Notes: generated by a model not told the origin, from the sequence alone. Shown: positions 47,309-57,630, numbered from the stretch's first letter. The stretch is 57,845 nt of DNA from Phycisphaerae bacterium (GCA_012744475.1 JAAYBV010000057.1:1-57845); one strand, 5' to 3'. Numbers and translations are program-made.

Positions 47309-48517
47309 ATGCTGGCACCGGTAGAGCACTCCTTTTCGGTGGTTCGTTTTCTGCTCTTGGGCACGATACTCGCCTGCGCTGCATCCGCGCGTGCGCAGCA
47401 GCGCACGGGCCAGGCCGATACGGTTCCGGAGATCCACTTCGGTCTTGTGGAGCCGCCGGTGGTCGCGCAGCGGGATGTCACCGTGGAAGCCCCCATTTCC
47501 GCGCAGGGGACGGAAGTCAAGCCCCTGGAGTGCAGCGGCATGGTCTGGGCCGACGGCCGTCTGATCCTGGTCAGCGACCGCCACGGGCTGGCGCTGTTCA
47601 CCTGTCCGATCGACCTGGAGCAAATGAGGATCGGGATGCCGAGTCCGCAGGTGGTGATCGGCAACGAACAGGAATTGCTCGACGATGCGGAGTGCCTGGT
47701 GGTGTCCCGGCTCGCCGGGACCCGTCGGGGCCGGGAGCAGGTTGTCTACGTGATGTGCTCGTTGAGCAACGACCCCGATGAGCTGCCTCTGCCGAAGCGG
47801 CGGCACATGCTGCGGGTGGCGCTGCGCGACCTGGACCCGGCGCGCGTGGTCCGGCCGGTGGTGCTCAACGCCGGGCGGCTGCGCGATCTGATCAACGAGC
47901 GTTTCGAGGCTGTGGGCATCGAACCCTATCGCACGTTTCATCCCGATTTCGCAGGCGGCGACAAGAACACCTATCGCTGGGGCAACGTCGAGGGGATGTG
48001 TTTCGCACCGGACGGCAGCCGCCTGCTGCTCGGGATGCGGAATCCGTTGCTGGGCTCGCATGCACTGATGGCGGTGGTTGTCGGCGTTGAGGAGGCGTTC
48101 GATGTCCGGGATGCGAACAAACTGGACCTGGCGGACCTGTTCGCGATCGATCTGGGAGACCGCGGCGTCAGCGATCTGTGCTGGGACCCGCGGACCCAGG
48201 GATACCTGATCACCGCCGCCCGGAGCAATGGGCCCAAACTGAGCAAGGATCAGCCGTTCCCGCCCAACACGCTCGACAGCGCCCTGTTCTGGTGGAGCGG
48301 GCACAAGCAGGATCGCCCGATCCTGGTTGCCCGATTTCCGGACATGAAGGTGGAGGCGGTCTGCCGGCTGAGCGACACGGCGTTCATCGCCGTCGCCTCG
48401 GACGAGGGAGACGTCAGCGAAGGGCGGCCACAACAGCAGCAGAGTGTGATCACGGTGATGTACTTCACCGGCATCAATATCGGCTCTCAGGACCGGATCG
48501 ATGTCAGCCAGAGATGA
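47309..48517 (+). CDS. Exported beta-propeller-like protein (DUF3616-like)
   Basis: The 402-residue protein has a signal peptide (VVRFLLLGTILACAASARAQQ). The rest shows repeated blade-like strands: SGMVWADGRLILVSDRHGLALF, NVEGMCFAPDGSRLLLGMRNPLL, GVSDLCWDPRTQGYLITAARSNGP and VEAVCRLSDTAFIAVASDEGD. These resemble DUF3616 or esterase-like phytase propellers, but no catalytic site is identified. The gene overlaps the start of the Ser/Thr kinase by 17 bases, so the two are translationally coupled; it may be an extracytoplasmic partner or sensor of that kinase (inference). AAGG precedes ATG 47309. Confidence 0.65.
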   Translation: MLAPVEHSFSVVRFLLLGTILACAASARAQQRTGQADTVPEIHFGLVEPPVVAQRDVTVEAPISAQGTEVKPLECSGMVWADGRLILVSDRHGLALFTCPIDLEQMRIGMPSPQVVIGNEQELLDDAECLVVSRLAGTRRGREQVVYVMCSLSNDPDELPLPKRRHMLRVALRDLDPARVVRPVVLNAGRLRDLINERFEAVGIEPYRTFHPDFAGGDKNTYRWGNVEGMCFAPDGSRLLLGMRNPLLGSHALMAVVVGVEEAFDVRDANKLDLADLFAIDLGDRGVSDLCWDPRTQGYLITAARSNGPKLSKDQPFPPNTLDSALFWWSGHKQDRPILVARFPDMKVEAVCRLSDTAFIAVASDEGDVSEGRPQQQQSVITVMYFTGINIGSQDRIDVSQR

Positions 48518-50030
48518 GCGAGGACGGATTGACGACGCGGCGTTCGAGGCGAGTCTTATCGCCGGCGACACGAAGATCGTCGAGCCGCAGACAGTAGGGG
48601 CGAATGATCATTCGCCCGTACAAACGCCGGCCGCGGGGGCGAGGCGCGCCTCGCCGGTCCGTCAGCCGCCCTGGGTGGGCAAGGTGCTGGGCCATTTCAA
48701 GCTCTTGCGCTTGATCGGCGAAGGCAAGATGGGACGGGTCATCCAGGCCCGCGACATCAACCTTCAGCGCATCGTGGCGCTCAAGGTGCTGTGCAAACGC
48801 CTGCCGGGAATCGACGCCGCCCAGCGGGTCGATCAGTTCTTCCGCGAGGCGCGCGCCGCCGCTCAGATCGATCATCCCAACGTGGTGCACATCTATGAGA
48901 TCAACCAGCACGACGGCTGGTGGTACATCGCGATGGAGATGCTCGAGGGCGGCAATCTCGGGCAGGCGATCAAGGCGGCCGGCCCGCTGCCGGCGCACCG
49001 GGCCTGCGCGTTCATCGCCGACGCCGCTTCGGCGCTGGCGGCGGCACATGAGATCGGCATCCTCCATCGGGACATCAAGCCGGCCAACCTGATGCTCACG
49101 CGCCAGGGACGGTGCAAAGTCACCGACTTCGGACTGGTGCACATCGACGATCCCAACGATCCGTTCCAGTTCACGCACAAGGCGGTGGGCTCGCCGCTGT
49201 TTATGGCGCCCGAGATGATCCTTCGCCGGGAGCAGACACCGGCCGTCGACGTCTACAGTCTGGGCACGACGCTGTTCTGTGCGCTGACCGGCCGGGCGCC
49301 CTACACGGGAAAGAGCCTCGAAGAAGTCCTTCAGCAGCACGTCAAGGCGCCGCTCCCGGACCTGCGGACGTACTTGCCGAACTGTTCGCAGACCCTGGCG
49401 ACGCTGGTGTCGCGGATGCTGGCCAAGTCCCCGAGCGAGCGGCCGTCGGCGCCAGAGGTGACCTCGGCGCTGCGGGCCGAAGCGATTGCCGGCGCGGTCG
49501 TGGACTCGGGAACGCTGGGCTCGGGGACATCCAGTCTGCTGCGTGAGCTGATGGGATCGGGAGTAACCGACTCGACGGTGGGCACACAGATCGTCGCGGC
49601 GGCGGAACGCTGGACGCGGGCCAGGCAAGCCATCCGAAGGCGCCGCCTCCTGATCGGCGCTGCCATCGTGGCCGTGGCAGCAACGCTGGTCCTGTTGGGT
49701 TTGTACGGGCCGTTCGGAAGACCGGGTCGCCGCACCGCTCCATCGCCGGCAGGTCTGGCGAAGTATTTCCCCGATGCGCCGGAAAGCCTGGGTGTGCTGC
49801 CGTCCGGCGTGGTTCCTGAGCCGGCCCGGCTGGATCGCAGCGATCCGCCGGCCTTCAGTTGGGTCCGTCAGATCGACCCCGGCGATGCCCGGTTCGTAGC
49901 CAGCCGCAGAGGCCGGCACTTCTACTCGATTGGCGCGCCCGAGGCGATCCTGATCCGCGCACGCGATCTCATCGGCTACCCGACTGCCGAGGCCGCCATC
50001 GCCGACGGCAAGATTCCGGCCGCACAATAG
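48501..50030 (+). CDS. Membrane-anchored Ser/Thr protein kinase (PknB-like)
   Basis: The 509-residue protein has a Hanks-type kinase domain, about 65-335: glycine loop LIGEGKMGRV (73-80), ATP-binding Lys95 in VALKVL, HRDIKPANL near 189-197 with the catalytic Asp, DFGL, and VGSPLFMAPEM. A membrane helix follows (LLIGAAIVAVAATLVLLGLYG, about 383-403) and then an extracytoplasmic tail of about 100 residues ending in PTAEAAIADGKIPAAQ. The N-terminal 60 residues are unusual. DNA at 48594-48621 and 48638-48655 consists of two dispersed palindromic repeats translated in frame, giving VGANDHSPVQ and GARRASP. It is coupled to the gene at 47309 and converges with the FG-GAP gene. Confidence 0.88.
   Translation: MSARDERGRIDDAAFEASLIAGDTKIVEPQTVGANDHSPVQTPAAGARRASPVRQPPWVGKVLGHFKLLRLIGEGKMGRVIQARDINLQRIVALKVLCKRLPGIDAAQRVDQFFREARAAAQIDHPNVVHIYEINQHDGWWYIAMEMLEGGNLGQAIKAAGPLPAHRACAFIADAASALAAAHEIGILHRDIKPANLMLTRQGRCKVTDFGLVHIDDPNDPFQFTHKAVGSPLFMAPEMILRREQTPAVDVYSLGTTLFCALTGRAPYTGKSLEEVLQQHVKAPLPDLRTYLPNCSQTLATLVSRMLAKSPSERPSAPEVTSALRAEAIAGAVVDSGTLGSGTSSLLRELMGSGVTDSTVGTQIVAAAERWTRARQAIRRRRLLIGAAIVAVAATLVLLGLYGPFGRPGRRTAPSPAGLAKYFPDAPESLGVLPSGVVPEPARLDRSDPPAFSWVRQIDPGDARFVASRRGRHFYSIGAPEAILIRARDLIGYPTAEAAIADGKIPAAQ
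48594..48621. repeat. GTAGGGGCGAAT palindrome inside the kinase gene
   Basis: The core GGGCGAATGATCATTCGCCC is a perfect 20-bp palindrome nearly identical to the intergenic copy at 35380-35407. It is translated as part of the kinase N-terminal linker. Confidence 0.75.
48638..48655. repeat. GGCGAGGCGCGCCTCGCC palindrome inside the kinase gene
   Basis: A perfect 18-bp palindrome related to the intergenic copy at 16211-16234, also translated in frame, 16 bases after the preceding palindrome. Confidence 0.7.
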
Positions 50031-50051
50031 CCGCCCCAGACAGCGACGGCA

Positions 50052-51839
50052 TCATTGGCCGGAGGACTTGACGATTGCGCGGTTCTCCAGGAAGTCGGCG
50101 TGGGCGTTTCCGGCGTTGGCGCTGTCGTGATAGAGACCGCTGCGCCACGTCTTCGAGACGATGTCGATGTCCCCGTCTCCATCAACGTCGCCGATCCAGG
50201 CCTCATGCCCGCCGAGATTCGCGTCGAGGATCACGTGCTCGGTCCAGACGCCGGTGGTGTTTTCCCAGATGAACCAGCGAGGCGGCGGCATGGGATTGGC
50301 ATCGCGGCAGTCCTCCTGTTCGATACTCAGGATGTCGAGCCTGCCGTCGAGGTTGAAGTCCGCCACGCGGAGGCTGTGCAGCGAGCCCCGCCGGCCCGGC
50401 GCGGTCTGCGGCAGCAGGACCTTACGCCAAGATGTGCCTCGGCCGTCTTCGTTGTAGAGAATCGCGGCGACGCAATCGGGCACGTCGCATTCGACGATGA
50501 CGATATCGTTGTCTCCGTCGTCGTCCATGTCTCGGATGACGCTTCGTGTGGCCAGGATGGCAGGCCCGCCCCATGTGGGCACGGTCCAGCGTCCGAAGGG
50601 CAGGGGATGGAACGCCCGCATCACGCCGCCATCCTCGTTCTGTGCCCAGCGGTCGCCCAGGATGATGTCGCTGTCGCCATCGCCGTCGAGATCGCCGATG
50701 CCTTCGGGTCCGAAGCTGCCGTGAGGACAGTTCGCGGCGGAGATGATCTGTCTTTCGTTCCAGAGCTCGCCGAGCAGAGCACGTTCCGGCTGCTCGTACC
50801 AGTAGCAGCCGTGGTTCTCGCTGAGCGTGACAATGTCGGCGCGACCATCGCCGTTGATGTCCGCCACGCCCACGTCGTGAAAGCCCGAATCCAGAGTGCG
50901 GTAGCGATGTGCGGCGAACGGCGTGTTCTTCGGATCCTGAGAGTTTCTGTACCAATGGTTTCCCGAGACGATGTCGATCCAGCCGTCGCCATCGATGTCG
51001 AGCAGAGCGGCGGCCTGTTGCGTCTGGCCCATCGAGCCGACGAGGCGCTCGACCCAATCTTCAGGCCCGCGATATTCGTACCAGTAGAAGTTGTTCTCGA
51101 CGCGGCCCGGCGGCCGGGCCGAGGCGATCGTGTAATCGAGGTCGCCGTCCCTGTCGAGGTCGGCCAGCGTCACCGAATGGAACCAGTCCTTGGTCGGCAT
51201 CGTCGAGCGGATGAAGTGGTGTTTGAAGTTGAACATGGGCGTCGCCGTAGCGTTGCGGTTGAGCCAATGGTCCCAGCCGGAGAACCGTCCGCCTGCCGAA
51301 ACGGCGACAACGGTCGCACGGACCTGCATCGGGAGATACTCGTGCCGGTTGGCCCAGACCTCGGGATTGGGGTTCCACGTGCTGATGTAGCCGAGCGGCT
51401 CGCTGGACCAGACGATGATGCCGCAGTGCAGGAAGTCGCGGACGCGCGAAAAGTCTACGGGATGGTTGGGGTCGAGTTCCCACCACGTGGCGGGCGAGGC
51501 GTGGTGCGTGACGACGCCGGGCCCGTGCAACTCGCAGTGGGGGCTCATCGTCTCCCGCTTGCCACCGTCCTGCCAGATGCCGAACTGCAGCTTGCTGGCG
51601 GCGTGCGTTGGCTGGCTGAGAATCTCGAAGCGGGTGTACACCTGCCCGTTCTCGTAGTCGTCCGGGCTCGTCCAGTCCTTCGGCGCATTGGCCGGCGGCA
51701 TGAACCACTTGAACCCGTTCAGCCCCTCATCAAACGTGAAGACCTCGTCGAAGATCAGGAACTCGGCTGCCCTGGTCGTACAGGGCAAAGCGAAGGTCCA
51801 TAGAGCCAACAGAATCTTCGTCCGATGCGCCAATACCAT
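50052..51839 (-). CDS. Secreted VCBS/FG-GAP repeat protein
   Basis: The 595-residue protein has a signal peptide (KILLALWTFALPCTTRAAE), an N-terminal jelly-roll-like domain (about 25-190, containing TWWELDPNHPVDFSRVRDF), and from about 200 a series of FG-GAP/VCBS blades. The calcium-loop motif DxDxDGxxD is clear in several copies: LADLDRDGDLDY, DIDGDGWIDIVSG, ADINGDGRADIVT, DLDGDGDSDIIL, DMDDDGDNDIVI, DFNLDGRLDILS and DVDGDGDIDIVS, so about seven blades form a propeller. Such proteins are surface or secreted binding proteins. The stop lies 21 bases from the stop of the convergent kinase gene. Confidence 0.85.
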   Translation of the reverse strand: MVLAHRTKILLALWTFALPCTTRAAEFLIFDEVFTFDEGLNGFKWFMPPANAPKDWTSPDDYENGQVYTRFEILSQPTHAASKLQFGIWQDGGKRETMSPHCELHGPGVVTHHASPATWWELDPNHPVDFSRVRDFLHCGIIVWSSEPLGYISTWNPNPEVWANRHEYLPMQVRATVVAVSAGGRFSGWDHWLNRNATATPMFNFKHHFIRSTMPTKDWFHSVTLADLDRDGDLDYTIASARPPGRVENNFYWYEYRGPEDWVERLVGSMGQTQQAAALLDIDGDGWIDIVSGNHWYRNSQDPKNTPFAAHRYRTLDSGFHDVGVADINGDGRADIVTLSENHGCYWYEQPERALLGELWNERQIISAANCPHGSFGPEGIGDLDGDGDSDIILGDRWAQNEDGGVMRAFHPLPFGRWTVPTWGGPAILATRSVIRDMDDDGDNDIVIVECDVPDCVAAILYNEDGRGTSWRKVLLPQTAPGRRGSLHSLRVADFNLDGRLDILSIEQEDCRDANPMPPPRWFIWENTTGVWTEHVILDANLGGHEAWIGDVDGDGDIDIVSKTWRSGLYHDSANAGNAHADFLENRAIVKSSGQ

Positions 51840-51946
51840 GTCTGCTCCTGTGTTCGACCGCGTTGGGCCTGTGAGTGTGCCATGCTATCACAGACAACAT
51901 TTCAATGCCAAATCCAAACACGCTCAATGAATCACGAAGATGCCCG

Positions 51947-51975
51947 TTGAGTGCGACCGATCTTGGCGGTAAGAT
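51947..51975 (+). promoter_or_regulatory. Sigma70-like promoter of the thioredoxin-like gene
   Basis: TTGAGT (51947-51952), a 17-bp spacer and TAAGAT (51970-51975). Confidence 0.45.
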
Positions 51976-52076
51976 GGCCCACGGATTGGGAGAAGGAGAC
52001 GGTGTTGCCGAGATACCTGACGGCTTGAGGCCCCGAGACGCCGAAGCCAACCGAACGCAAGGTAAGGAGTCTGACA

Positions 52077-53021
52077 ATGACGCAGAAGATGCTCATGTTG
52101 ATCCCCTGGTTCGTCATGGCGGCAATTGTCGGGCTGCCTCTGTTCTGTGTCGTGTTGTATAGACGAAGAAGGCTGGGAGCGTGTCTTCTGTGCAGTCATC
52201 TCTGGTGCATGATTGCGTTTTGCCTGGTGGGGATGTTCCTTTTGCACACGGCACGGCGCCAGCAGCATCGCGCCGATAATGCCGACAAGGCGAGCAAGCT
52301 GCTGCAAACGTGCCAGACGCTGCGTGCCGGCAAGGTCGAGGAGAGCCAGATGCTCCTCGACGACCACCTGGCAAGCGCCCTGTATCGAACGGCCTATGAT
52401 GTCCCGGACGCCAAAATGGGCGAGCTTGACACCGACGTGTTATGGGTATGGCAGCAGGCCAAGGAGTACTATGACACGTATGACGTCAACGAGCCGTATG
52501 TCGGCTCGATGATTCCGAGGGTCTGCGCCAAGCTGTCCCACGTGCCCTGGTCGGAAACGCAACTGGCCATCAAGAAGTTTGAGCGGACATATCGAAATGG
52601 CGAGCCGACACCGGCGCCGCCCATCCATATGAAATCCTGGATAGGACAGCCCCTGCCGAACGAGGCGCTGGCGGGCAAGGTCGTTCTGCTGGACTTCTGG
52701 AACACGCGTTGCGGTCCCTGCGTCAAGGCGCACCCCGACTTGCAGAAGACTTACGAGGCGTACAAAGACCGGGGGCTGGTCGTGATTGCCTGTGCCGGAG
52801 GAGACGAAAAGGAGACGAGGCAGTACATGGAGAAACACGCCTACACTTTCGCAGCGGGCATGGTGGCGCGCCAGATGCATCTGGATTACGCGATTCGCTC
52901 CAATCCGACGTACTTCCTGATCGATCGCCAAGGCTGCCTGGCGTGGGGGCCAGAGCATCGTCTGCCAACCGAGAATGAACTCGCCGGGCTGCTTGAAACA
53001 GGATCGCAGAGCGTACCTTGA
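52077..53021 (+). CDS. Membrane-anchored TlpA/ResA-like thioredoxin
   Basis: The 314-residue protein has two N-terminal membrane helices (MLMLIPWFVMAAIVGLPLFCVVLY and LCSHLWCMIAFCLVGMFLLHTA). A helical spacer of about 110 residues follows, then a thioredoxin fold from about 180: GKVVLLDFWNTRCGPCVKAHPDLQK split around the CGPC active site (Cys212, Cys215), and the cis-Pro segment SNPTYFLIDRQG. TlpA/ResA-type proteins reduce periplasmic disulfides, often for cytochrome c or exported proteins. The domain probably faces outside, given the helices. Start: AAGGAG seven bases before ATG 52077. Confidence 0.85.
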   Translation: MTQKMLMLIPWFVMAAIVGLPLFCVVLYRRRRLGACLLCSHLWCMIAFCLVGMFLLHTARRQQHRADNADKASKLLQTCQTLRAGKVEESQMLLDDHLASALYRTAYDVPDAKMGELDTDVLWVWQQAKEYYDTYDVNEPYVGSMIPRVCAKLSHVPWSETQLAIKKFERTYRNGEPTPAPPIHMKSWIGQPLPNEALAGKVVLLDFWNTRCGPCVKAHPDLQKTYEAYKDRGLVVIACAGGDEKETRQYMEKHAYTFAAGMVARQMHLDYAIRSNPTYFLIDRQGCLAWGPEHRLPTENELAGLLETGSQSVP

Positions 53022-53058
53022 CAGCGCAGCCGGGTCCGCCTCGGCGGACGGCGCTCCT

Positions 53059-53143
53059 CAAGGACCCAAAGGATCTCAAGGACCAAAGGGACGCAAGGGC
53101 AAGCCTTGTCCCTGAGGTCGTTCGGGTCCTTGAAGTCCCTTCC
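53059..53143. repeat. Inverted pair of period-9 minisatellites
   Basis: Units of type GACCCAAAG, GATCTCAAG, GACCAAAGG and GACGCAAGG are followed by the opposite strand form (GTCCCTGAG, GTCGTTCGG, GTCCTTGAA, GTCCCTTCC). The two halves can pair into a long imperfect hairpin lying between convergent genes. Same family as 957-1005 and 1284-1340. Confidence 0.7.
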
Positions 53144-53147
53144 GGCC

Positions 53148-55811
53148 TCACGGCAGTTGGTTGTCGATCTTGAGGTTGTCGATGAAGAAGATCGTTTTGG
53201 TCGTCGCGTGGCTGACGAAACCGAGCCAGGTCAACTGCTCGAAGGTCTTGTTGCCGTTGGCGAGCTTGTCGAACCGCCGGGGCTCCTGGCCGGGCAGCGT
53301 CACCGTGAGATTCCACGTGCCGCTGTTGCCGGCGCCGAGGTCGGCCGAGATCACGAAGTGCACCCACTGTCCGACGGGCAGGTCCAGCAGTTCCGGCGCG
53401 TTGCGACCGCCCACCCGAAGCTTGGCGTCGTCAACGCGGAGGCTCGGGCCTACGCTGTACAGGGTCGACCGCCAGTCGCGCCACTCGTGCTGGAACAGCA
53501 CGCCCGGCTCGATCCGCAGGTCGAACGAACAGTGGGTCGTGCCGGCGCTGTGGTTGGGCGAGTAGACCAGATGCGGGTTGTAGGAATACCGCAGCCCCTC
53601 GGCATCGGTGAACTTGAGGCTGCGCTGCCCGGTGGCAGCGGTTTCGTCGCTCACCGTGATGGCGTCGCCCTTGCCCTCGACGTGGACCTGGTCGGCGCGC
53701 GGGGGCTGGCCGACGTCGGTCCCTTCGAACGTGTCGTGAACCGCTAGGGGCGGCGGGTCGGGCGGCAGCTCCAGCGCCGGGTAGGTCACCTCGTTGGCCT
53801 TTCGGATCCAGGCCGGGTCGCCATAGACGCCCGCCTGCGTGTAGTCGAACGGCTTGAACCCGATCTTCAGCGCCGGCGAGTCCGGCTTCAGATGGAAGTC
53901 GAGGTTCTTGGGGTCGACGAACAACGGATCGGCGACGACGGAGTGCTGGTCGTGACCGTTCTCCTGCTGCCACTTCTCCATGGGGAGGCCCACGAACTTG
54001 ACCGGCTGGCCGGGGACGTTCCAGTAGCAGTTGTTGTCCATGTTGATCTTAACCTGGGTCCACGGTCCGGCCAGCAGCGGCCCGGTCTTCCAGTAGACGA
54101 TGTTGTTGGCGAACGTGAACGACAGGTGCTCCTCGACCCGCGTCGCCTGCAACTGGTGCAGCAGGCTGTCGACCAGGATGTTGTTGCGGATCACGTTCTC
54201 CTTGCCGTAATGCTGGTGGAAGCTGCCGGTCTTGGTGTTGTAGACGAGGTTGTTCTCCATGAGGATGCCCGTGCTGCCCTCGTCGGTGTAGAGACCCCAG
54301 CCGCCATAGGAGTAGGCGTAAATGTCGTGGAAGACGTTGTCGCTGACGGAGGTGCCTTCGGACGGCCCGAGGGTGTAGACGCCGCCCATGTCACTGAGCA
54401 CCCACCAGCCGATGTGGTGGACGTGGTTGAACCGCAGGATGTTGCGCTTGGCCAGGCTGTCGGCGTAGCCCCATCGCCAGCCGACGGAAAGGCCGGTGTA
54501 ATAGAAGTCGGCGACCTCGTTGTGCGTAACCGTGTTGTCACCGCTCTGGCCGATCCAGATGCCCACGGCCGAAGTGTAGATCCGCCCACCGCTGCGCAGG
54601 ATGTTGTTGTCGGCGGTGATGTGGCTGGTCTGGAGGTTCTCTTCGGACCGCAGTTCGCCCTCGCCGATCCGCAGACCGCCGGCGCCAAGATCATGGATGT
54701 ACGACCGCTCTAGGAGACAGTCCCGGCAGCCCCGGCGGAACCAGACGCCGTAGGTGGCGATGTGTCCGACCTCGCAATCCTGGATCGTCACGTTTCGCGC
54801 GCCGTCGGCCAGGACGGCCGCTTCCGTGACATAGGCCGCCTGGAAGGGGGCGTAGCCGGTCCGAGGCAGCAGTTCCTCGTTGTGGTGGAACGTCAATCCC
54901 TTGAGCGTGACGTGTTCGACGAACTGACCGGCTTCGGGCTGGCCCTGGAGGATCACAAGCTTGGTCAATTGCGGAGCGACAACCTCGGCGGTCGCCGGGT
55001 CCTCGCCGGGCAGAGGCTTGTAGTACAGCATTCCGTCGCGGGCGAGGAACCACTCGCCCGGTGCATCGAGGGCGGTCTTGAAATTCTCGAGGTGGAACCG
55101 CGTGTTGACGGGCCAGCCTGAATAACTCTTCAGTTGCTCGCCTGTGGTGACGATCAGGTCATCTGCGGCGTCGATCGCGGTGATGAAACGCCGCGTGATG
55201 CACCAGTTGTGGTACGCGACCATGGTGATATCCTGGATCTCCGCAACGCTCAGTTCCGCCAGCGGTGCCAGGGCGTCGCCGTGGACCTGGGTGGCGCGAA
55301 GGAACTGGCCCGCCTGCCCTTCGATGGGGACTTCCGAGGTCTCAGCCATGTAGTGGTACCATTTGTTGGGCGTTCGCGCGCGGACGGCGCGGCGGCCGTT
55401 GACGAATAACTGCTCGAAGTACCACTTGCCGTTCGCCACGTCGAGGAGGCGGACCGACCAAAGGCCGTCGGCGTCGGCCTTGAATCCCGTGATGATCCGG
55501 CCCCCGCTGAAGACCGGCCTTGCGCCAGGCGCCGCTTCGTAGCGGATCGGAAAGTCCTTCGTGCCGCTGTCGGCCGGCGTCAGGATGAGCGGCTCGCTCA
55601 ACATGTAGCGTCCGTCGGCGACGATCACCTGCACAGGCTCCTTGAGGCCTTCCGTGCCTTTGAGTTGCCGAATCACGTCACGGGCCTGCGTCAGGGTCTT
55701 GACCGGCCCGTCGGGCGCCACTTGGATCGTCGTAGCCAGGGCGGGCTCTACCGCCAGGAACGCCGCGGCTGCCCAGGCGGTCAGGACCGCCGCCGAACGT
55801 CGAATGCTCAT
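53148..55811 (-). CDS. Secreted right-handed parallel beta-helix protein, putative glycan-active enzyme
   Basis: The 887-residue protein has a signal peptide ([19 protein letters not shown]). It then has the [24 protein letters not shown] lead-in (split at PVKTL) typical of pectate-lyase-like/GH120-GH141-type beta-helix proteins. A long beta-helix (about 280-650) has many Asn/His-rich coils ([56 protein letters not shown]). The C-terminal about 200 residues form a LamG/concanavalin-like domain. Catalytic residues cannot be fixed without a structural alignment. GAAGGAAAAACCC precedes ATG 55811. The sugar-isomerase-like gene lies upstream in the same direction, 92 bases apart. Confidence 0.75.
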   Translation of the reverse strand: MSIRRSAAVLTAWAAAAFLAVEPALATTIQVAPDGPVKTLTQARDVIRQLKGTEGLKEPVQVIVADGRYMLSEPLILTPADSGTKDFPIRYEAAPGARPVFSGGRIITGFKADADGLWSVRLLDVANGKWYFEQLFVNGRRAVRARTPNKWYHYMAETSEVPIEGQAGQFLRATQVHGDALAPLAELSVAEIQDITMVAYHNWCITRRFITAIDAADDLIVTTGEQLKSYSGWPVNTRFHLENFKTALDAPGEWFLARDGMLYYKPLPGEDPATAEVVAPQLTKLVILQGQPEAGQFVEHVTLKGLTFHHNEELLPRTGYAPFQAAYVTEAAVLADGARNVTIQDCEVGHIATYGVWFRRGCRDCLLERSYIHDLGAGGLRIGEGELRSEENLQTSHITADNNILRSGGRIYTSAVGIWIGQSGDNTVTHNEVADFYYTGLSVGWRWGYADSLAKRNILRFNHVHHIGWWVLSDMGGVYTLGPSEGTSVSDNVFHDIYAYSYGGWGLYTDEGSTGILMENNLVYNTKTGSFHQHYGKENVIRNNILVDSLLHQLQATRVEEHLSFTFANNIVYWKTGPLLAGPWTQVKINMDNNCYWNVPGQPVKFVGLPMEKWQQENGHDQHSVVADPLFVDPKNLDFHLKPDSPALKIGFKPFDYTQAGVYGDPAWIRKANEVTYPALELPPDPPPLAVHDTFEGTDVGQPPRADQVHVEGKGDAITVSDETAATGQRSLKFTDAEGLRYSYNPHLVYSPNHSAGTTHCSFDLRIEPGVLFQHEWRDWRSTLYSVGPSLRVDDAKLRVGGRNAPELLDLPVGQWVHFVISADLGAGNSGTWNLTVTLPGQEPRRFDKLANGNKTFEQLTWLGFVSHATTKTIFFIDNLKIDNQLP

Positions 55812-55903
55812 GGGTTTTTCCTTCTCAGTTGTTGCTTGTCGTATGGATGGGGAGCCGGACCCCGATGGCCCCGGCTCCCGGAATGCTCTCGTCGTCGATC
55901 CGC

Positions 55904-57478
55904 TCAGGCCGTCAGGTTCTCGAACTCGATCCCCACCCTCTTGCAGGCGTAGGCCAGCTCACGCAGGTAGTCGCCGTAGCCGGTCATCCAGTGGAAGCCG
56001 GGCATGCGTTCGGCCAACTTCAGGCTGTCGCAGGTGAAGCGAACGTCGATTTGCGACCGGCAGATCGGCAGGAACGGCGAGTCCACGATCTCGGCCCGCA
56101 GCCCCACCCATCGCTTCGACGCGAAATCGGGCGCGATGTTCGTGGTCATCTGGCCTTTGCGGAACTCGACCTTGGGGGCGGCGCCGTAGTCCGACTCGAA
56201 GTGCGTCATGATGCGGGCCGGCTCCAGGTCCTTGCCGTTCATCTTTCGCGGCGCGGTGCAGTGAGCCAGCGTGATGATGCCGTCGTGCGGATAGGTCGGG
56301 TCGTTCAGGAAGACAGGCATACCCGAGATGTTGCCCAGCAGCACGCCGGAGGGGATCACGACGAAGTCCGATTCGCAGAACGCCAGATACCGCGAGTCGT
56401 TCAGCAGGCTCAGCGTCAGGCAGGCCGTCGTGTTGGACATGGGCATGATCGTGCCCATGCAACTGTTGATCGTCAGCGCCTGACAGTCCGCCTTCTTCAG
56501 GATGCCTCGCAACACCTGTTCGAGCAGGAACGCGTTCTCGACGTATTCGGGCTTCGTTTCGAGCTTGACGCCCCGGCCTTTCATGTAGTCCTTCGCGCGG
56601 GCCTTGGCACGATCGACCGCAGCGCTGTCGGCGTTGGCCTCCTTGATCAGCTTGCCGAGTTCGTCGTAGTCAACGGTCTGGATGTCGAATTTCCAGACCT
56701 GCCGCACGAGGTTCGGGACGACGTCGGCGGGCTGGGCCCAGGCGGCGGGACCGCCGATGGCAATGATCCGCGTGCCGAGAGTGTTCTTCAGCCCGCACAG
56801 CGCCCGAAGCCGCCAGAGGATTTCGTCCTGGCTGTCGATCACGACATCGTTGTCGTCGACGCCTTTGACCTTCAGCGTGTCGGTGTGTTGTCGAAGGTAA
56901 CGCGGACTGATGATCTCATACCAGAGGTAAACCGGCCCGGACTTGTGCCGGCAGAAGATGATCATGTTCTTGCCGCGCTTGTTCAGCTCGTCGAAGATAC
57001 CCATCCACCCGCCGGCGGCGTAGATCAGATAGGTGTCGGCCTGGTCCAGATCGGAGATCTTCTTCAGCTCGTCCCCATTTCTGGCGCCAACCGGCGCGAG
57101 GAACTCCACCGGGAAGTCGGCCTTCTTCTCCAACGCGGCCAGTTCGGTCTTGATGGCCCGCAGCTCTTTTTCGGCGTCTTCCTGGGTCTCGATCCCGCCC
57201 CAGTTGCGCCAGCTCGTCTGCGGCCTTCGCTGCGGGGTGTCGTACATGAGGATCGGCTTGACCACCAGCGGTTTGCGGATGGGTCCGGCCGGGCCTTCCG
57301 CCTCCGCCATCGCCACCGAAGACCAGGTCAGGCCCGTCAGCGCCGCGCCGAAGACCGTCGCGCCGCCGACGCCCTGGAGAAAGCTGCGACGGCTGATGCC
57401 GTCATGGTCGTGACCGTGCCCGCCGCATGGGCAACAGGTCATTCGCATCGCGTGTCTGTCTGTGTCTTGGCTTGCCAT
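55904..57478 (-). CDS. Tat-exported L-fucose/arabinose-isomerase-like protein
   Basis: The 524-residue protein begins with [15 protein letters not shown] within its first 26 residues and then the twin-arginine signal [21 protein letters not shown], so the folded protein should be exported by Tat. The rest matches the fucose/arabinose isomerase-like superfamily: an N-terminal nucleotide-binding-like part ([18 protein letters not shown]) and a C-terminal part with [45 protein letters not shown], and His/Glu metal-ligand candidates in the [15 protein letters not shown] region. Isomerase activity outside the cytoplasm is unproven. ATG 57478 is preceded by AAAGGGGATC (eight bases); the open frame further upstream crosses a promoter and a dispersed repeat. 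Confidence 0.75.
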   Translation of the reverse strand: MASQDTDRHAMRMTCCPCGGHGHDHDGISRRSFLQGVGGATVFGAALTGLTWSSVAMAEAEGPAGPIRKPLVVKPILMYDTPQRRPQTSWRNWGGIETQEDAEKELRAIKTELAALEKKADFPVEFLAPVGARNGDELKKISDLDQADTYLIYAAGGWMGIFDELNKRGKNMIIFCRHKSGPVYLWYEIISPRYLRQHTDTLKVKGVDDNDVVIDSQDEILWRLRALCGLKNTLGTRIIAIGGPAAWAQPADVVPNLVRQVWKFDIQTVDYDELGKLIKEANADSAAVDRAKARAKDYMKGRGVKLETKPEYVENAFLLEQVLRGILKKADCQALTINSCMGTIMPMSNTTACLTLSLLNDSRYLAFCESDFVVIPSGVLLGNISGMPVFLNDPTYPHDGIITLAHCTAPRKMNGKDLEPARIMTHFESDYGAAPKVEFRKGQMTTNIAPDFASKRWVGLRAEIVDSPFLPICRSQIDVRFTCDSLKLAERMPGFHWMTGYGDYLRELAYACKRVGIEFENLTA

Positions 57479-57601
57479 CGGTGATCCCCTTTCACATTGC
57501 TTCGCCGATTGCCCATAGTGGTCTTGCGCGTGCACCGTATTTTGTCGATAACGGACGGTGAAACGACACCTGCCAACCCAGCCATCCGTGGCCATGAGGG
57601 C

Positions 57602-57630
57602 AATATACCGCAACCGTTTGTGAACCACAA
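57602..57630 (-). promoter_or_regulatory. Sigma70-like promoter of the sugar-isomerase-like gene
   Basis: On the minus strand: TTGTGG (57630-57625), a 17-bp spacer and TATATT (57607-57602), about 117 bases upstream of ATG 57478. Confidence 0.45.
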
